Shown here piece after piece: positions 5,851 to 7,556 of a stretch of 7,556 bases of DNA; the first letter of the stretch is position 1; each line of letters opens with the position of its first letter. The position numbers and the translations under genes were made by a program. The notes beneath the pieces were generated by a model. It ran no database searches and was not told where the DNA came from. It saw only the letters and a program-made list of their open reading frames with translations. This DNA is from Chitinophagaceae bacterium (GTDB taxonomy: Bacteria > Bacteroidota > Bacteroidia > Chitinophagales > Chitinophagaceae): positions 1-7,556 of the forward strand of contig JANXWM010000081.1 in the NCBI GenBank assembly GCA_025351145.1, given 5' to 3'.

Positions 5851-5883
5851 AAAAGCCGGTAACAAAAAAATATACCGGCTTTT
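5851..5883 (-). terminator. intrinsic terminator after the M3 peptidase gene
   Basis: AAAAGCCGGTA at 5851-5861 and TACCGGCTTTT at 5873-5883 form a perfect 11-base stem around an 11-base A-rich loop. On the minus strand the stem ends in TTTT, 16 bases after the peptidase stop codon, so it should end that transcript. The A/T flanks are symmetric, so it could also stop transcription arriving from the left. Confidence 0.8.
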
Positions 5884-5898
5884 GCTGTTGAAAATTAT

Positions 5899-7556
5899 TT
5901 AAACAAGTGCTTCTATTTCTGTATTTACAAAGTCCATTAATGTTTTAATGTATGCAGGAGAAAGATCGAAACGCAGGCCCGCTGCGGCATACAGCTCGGG
6001 CAATGTTTTGGTGCCACCAAGGCTCAATGCATTTACATAATGTTCCAAAGCCTGCTGCGGGTTTTGTTTGTACTGCATCCACAAACCAATAGCGCCAAGC
6101 TGCGCAATACCATATTCAATATAATAAAAAGGTACTTCGAAGAGGTGCAACTGGCGCTGCCAGCCTGTTTTACGGTATGCTTCCAGGCCGCTAATATCGA
6201 GCACGCCTGTAGAAAATTCGTTGAGTGTTTCTACCCATTTTTCTGTGCGCTGTTCAATGGTATGCGTTGGGTTTTCGTACACCCAGTGCTGAAATTTATC
6301 AATAGTGGCAATCCACGGAAAAATAGTGATTACCCTCTCAAGCTGGTGTTCTTTTGCACGTTTTAAATCTGCTTCGTTATCAAAGAATGCATGCCAGTGG
6401 TTCATGCTGAAAAGCTCCATTGCCATGCTGGCAACTTCTGCAATTTCCATGGGGTATTCTTTAAAGCCGCTTAGCTCAAGATTGTGCGAAAGAAAAGAAT
6501 GAATGGCATGGCCGCCTTCGTGTACCATCGTGGTTACATCATCCATTTGACCGGCAGCATTCATAAAAATAAATGGTGCGCCGCTTTCTGCAAGCGGACA
6601 GTTATAACCGCCGGGGGCCTTGCCCTTCCTGCTTTCCAGGTCAAAGTGTTTCATGCCGTCCATCTTGCGCAGGCAGTCTGCAAAGAATGGATGAAGCTCT
6701 GTAAAACACTGTTCAGTTTTCTCCAGCAGCTCTTTACCTGTGGTAAAAGGGCGCAGTGGTTCTGTGCCTTCGGGCTGTGCTTCAATATCCCATGGGCGCA
6801 GATTATCTAAATCTAATTTTTCTTTTTTGTGGCGGTAAATTTTCTCAACCAATGGCAGTACATGCAACTTCACCGCTTCATGAAAACGGTAACAATCTTC
6901 TTTGCTGTAATCGAATCTCCCTAGCTCTACAAATTTATAATCGCGGTAGTTTTCAAAACCTGCGTTTTTTGCCACTTTATCGCGGCGCTGAATTAATTCT
7001 GAGTATAAATTATGCAATGCTTCTTTGTCAAGCTGCCTGCGCTCCTGTATTTTTCTGTACACTTCTTCACGCAGGCTGCGGTCGTGGTTTTCTAAAAATT
7101 TTGCGGCCTGCTGCAAAGTATATTCCTGGCCGTTTACTTCCACAGTCATCTTGCCGCAGATAACACCAAACTGCTGCTGCATTACACTCAGTTCGGCCTG
7201 AATAGGAATGTTCTCTTCGCGAAAAAGATCAATGCTTTTCTTAACACTGCGCAGGTACGTAAAATATTTTTGCTGGTCTAATTCTTTTGTAAAAGCACCG
7301 CTTACTAATTTTCTGTTCAGTGCATCTGCATAAGGCTGCAGCTTGGGCTGTATCTCCATACAGAAATAAGTAAAAGCTTCTTCAAGCGCTTTATCTGTGG
7401 TGTCGCAGGTCATGCGTATCTGCCGCCAGCAGGCATCTTCGCTTACCGCAGCTTCCACTTCGCTCATATCTTTAAGCCATTGCTCAAGGTCTTGCAAAGA
7501 GTTGATTTCTCTTTCGAGCAAAGTTTTAAAATACGGCTCCAGGGCATCCCATGTTG
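5899..7556 (-). CDS. M3-family oligoendopeptidase (PepF-like), 5' end outside window
   Basis: A zinc metallopeptidase of family M3 that cleaves short peptides, probably in the cytoplasm because no signal peptide is visible. The frame is open to the right edge: upstream of a TTG codon at 7521 it continues as TWDALEPYFKT, which fits the N-terminal region of this family, so TTG 7521 is not the start and the gene is cut by the window. Counting from that TTG as residue 1, the zinc site HEGGH is at 334-338 and the likely third ligand is Glu362 in AEVAS. Upstream, GGYNCPLAESGAPFIFMN (304-321) is the usual substrate-side strand, and the C-terminal part carries the helical PFYYIEYGIAQLGA segment. About 550 residues are visible, near the family's usual full length, so only a short N-terminal piece is missing. 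A terminator follows at 5851-5883. Confidence 0.95.
   Translation of the reverse strand, partial: TWDALEPYFKTLLEREINSLQDLEQWLKDMSEVEAAVSEDACWRQIRMTCDTTDKALEEAFTYFCMEIQPKLQPYADALNRKLVSGAFTKELDQQKYFTYLRSVKKSIDLFREENIPIQAELSVMQQQFGVICGKMTVEVNGQEYTLQQAAKFLENHDRSLREEVYRKIQERRQLDKEALHNLYSELIQRRDKVAKNAGFENYRDYKFVELGRFDYSKEDCYRFHEAVKLHVLPLVEKIYRHKKEKLDLDNLRPWDIEAQPEGTEPLRPFTTGKELLEKTEQCFTELHPFFADCLRKMDGMKHFDLESRKGKAPGGYNCPLAESGAPFIFMNAAGQMDDVTTMVHEGGHAIHSFLSHNLELSGFKEYPMEIAEVASMAMELFSMNHWHAFFDNEADLKRAKEHQLERVITIFPWIATIDKFQHWVYENPTHTIEQRTEKWVETLNEFSTGVLDISGLEAYRKTGWQRQLHLFEVPFYYIEYGIAQLGAIGLWMQYKQNPQQALEHYVNALSLGGTKTLPELYAAAGLRFDLSPAYIKTLMDFVNTEIEALV

Noticed and set aside
5491..5865. Open frame of 124 codons on the minus strand between the MarR and peptidase genes
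   Set aside because: It runs straight through repeat copies B and C and the palindrome. Its hydrophobic, Cys-rich product arises from the repeats, and no family pattern is visible.
7519..7521. TTG as the start of the M3 peptidase
   Set aside because: The frame stays open to the window edge with residues that fit the family N-terminus, so the gene is simply truncated by the window.

Overview
The window looks like a piece of a Bacteroidota chromosome, most likely Chitinophagaceae-like. The grounds are weak or absent Shine-Dalgarno sequences, a candidate promoter of the Bacteroidota type (TTTG, then a near TAnnTTTG about 20 bases later), the character of the GHL10 hydrolase and M3 peptidase, and intergenic palindromes with motifs I associate with that family. 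The assignment is inference, since no rRNA or other marker gene is present.

Layout. Positions 1-122 hold the 3' end of an unrecognised plus-strand gene. After a 253-base gap comes an A+T-rich cassette (about 376-3168) that reads as a complete type II restriction-modification system with a repair gene. Its parts are a small DUF6471-like helical protein (+), an m5C DNA methyltransferase (+) whose start overlaps it by 8 bases, an NgoBV/NlaIV-type restriction endonuclease (-) whose 3' end overlaps the methyltransferase 3' end by 11 bases, and a Vsr-type endonuclease (+) divergent from the endonuclease gene. If the family call is right, the target is probably GGNNCC. The methyltransferase would protect the host, the endonuclease would cut unmodified DNA, and Vsr would repair the T:G mismatches left when 5-methylcytosine deaminates. 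The DUF6471 protein is positioned to influence methyltransferase expression, but nothing in the sequence proves that.

From 3386 onward the sequence looks like ordinary chromosome, all on the minus strand. A secreted GHL10 (DigH/YngK-like) glycosyl hydrolase lies 27 bases downstream of a MarR-family regulator. Then comes a 470-base gene-free stretch packed with inverted repeats, and last an M3-family oligoendopeptidase whose 5' end runs off the right edge of the window.

The most unusual non-coding content is the 5595-5883 block. It holds a perfect 34-base palindrome nested inside perfect 15-base inverted arms, flanked by two head-to-head copies of a dispersed repeat. A third copy lies at 3310-3354, just past the 3' end of the hydrolase gene. 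The main points for a second look are these repeats, a Vsr protein that lacks all four zinc ligands of the E. coli enzyme, and the DUF6471-methyltransferase overlap with TATTTG motifs upstream.
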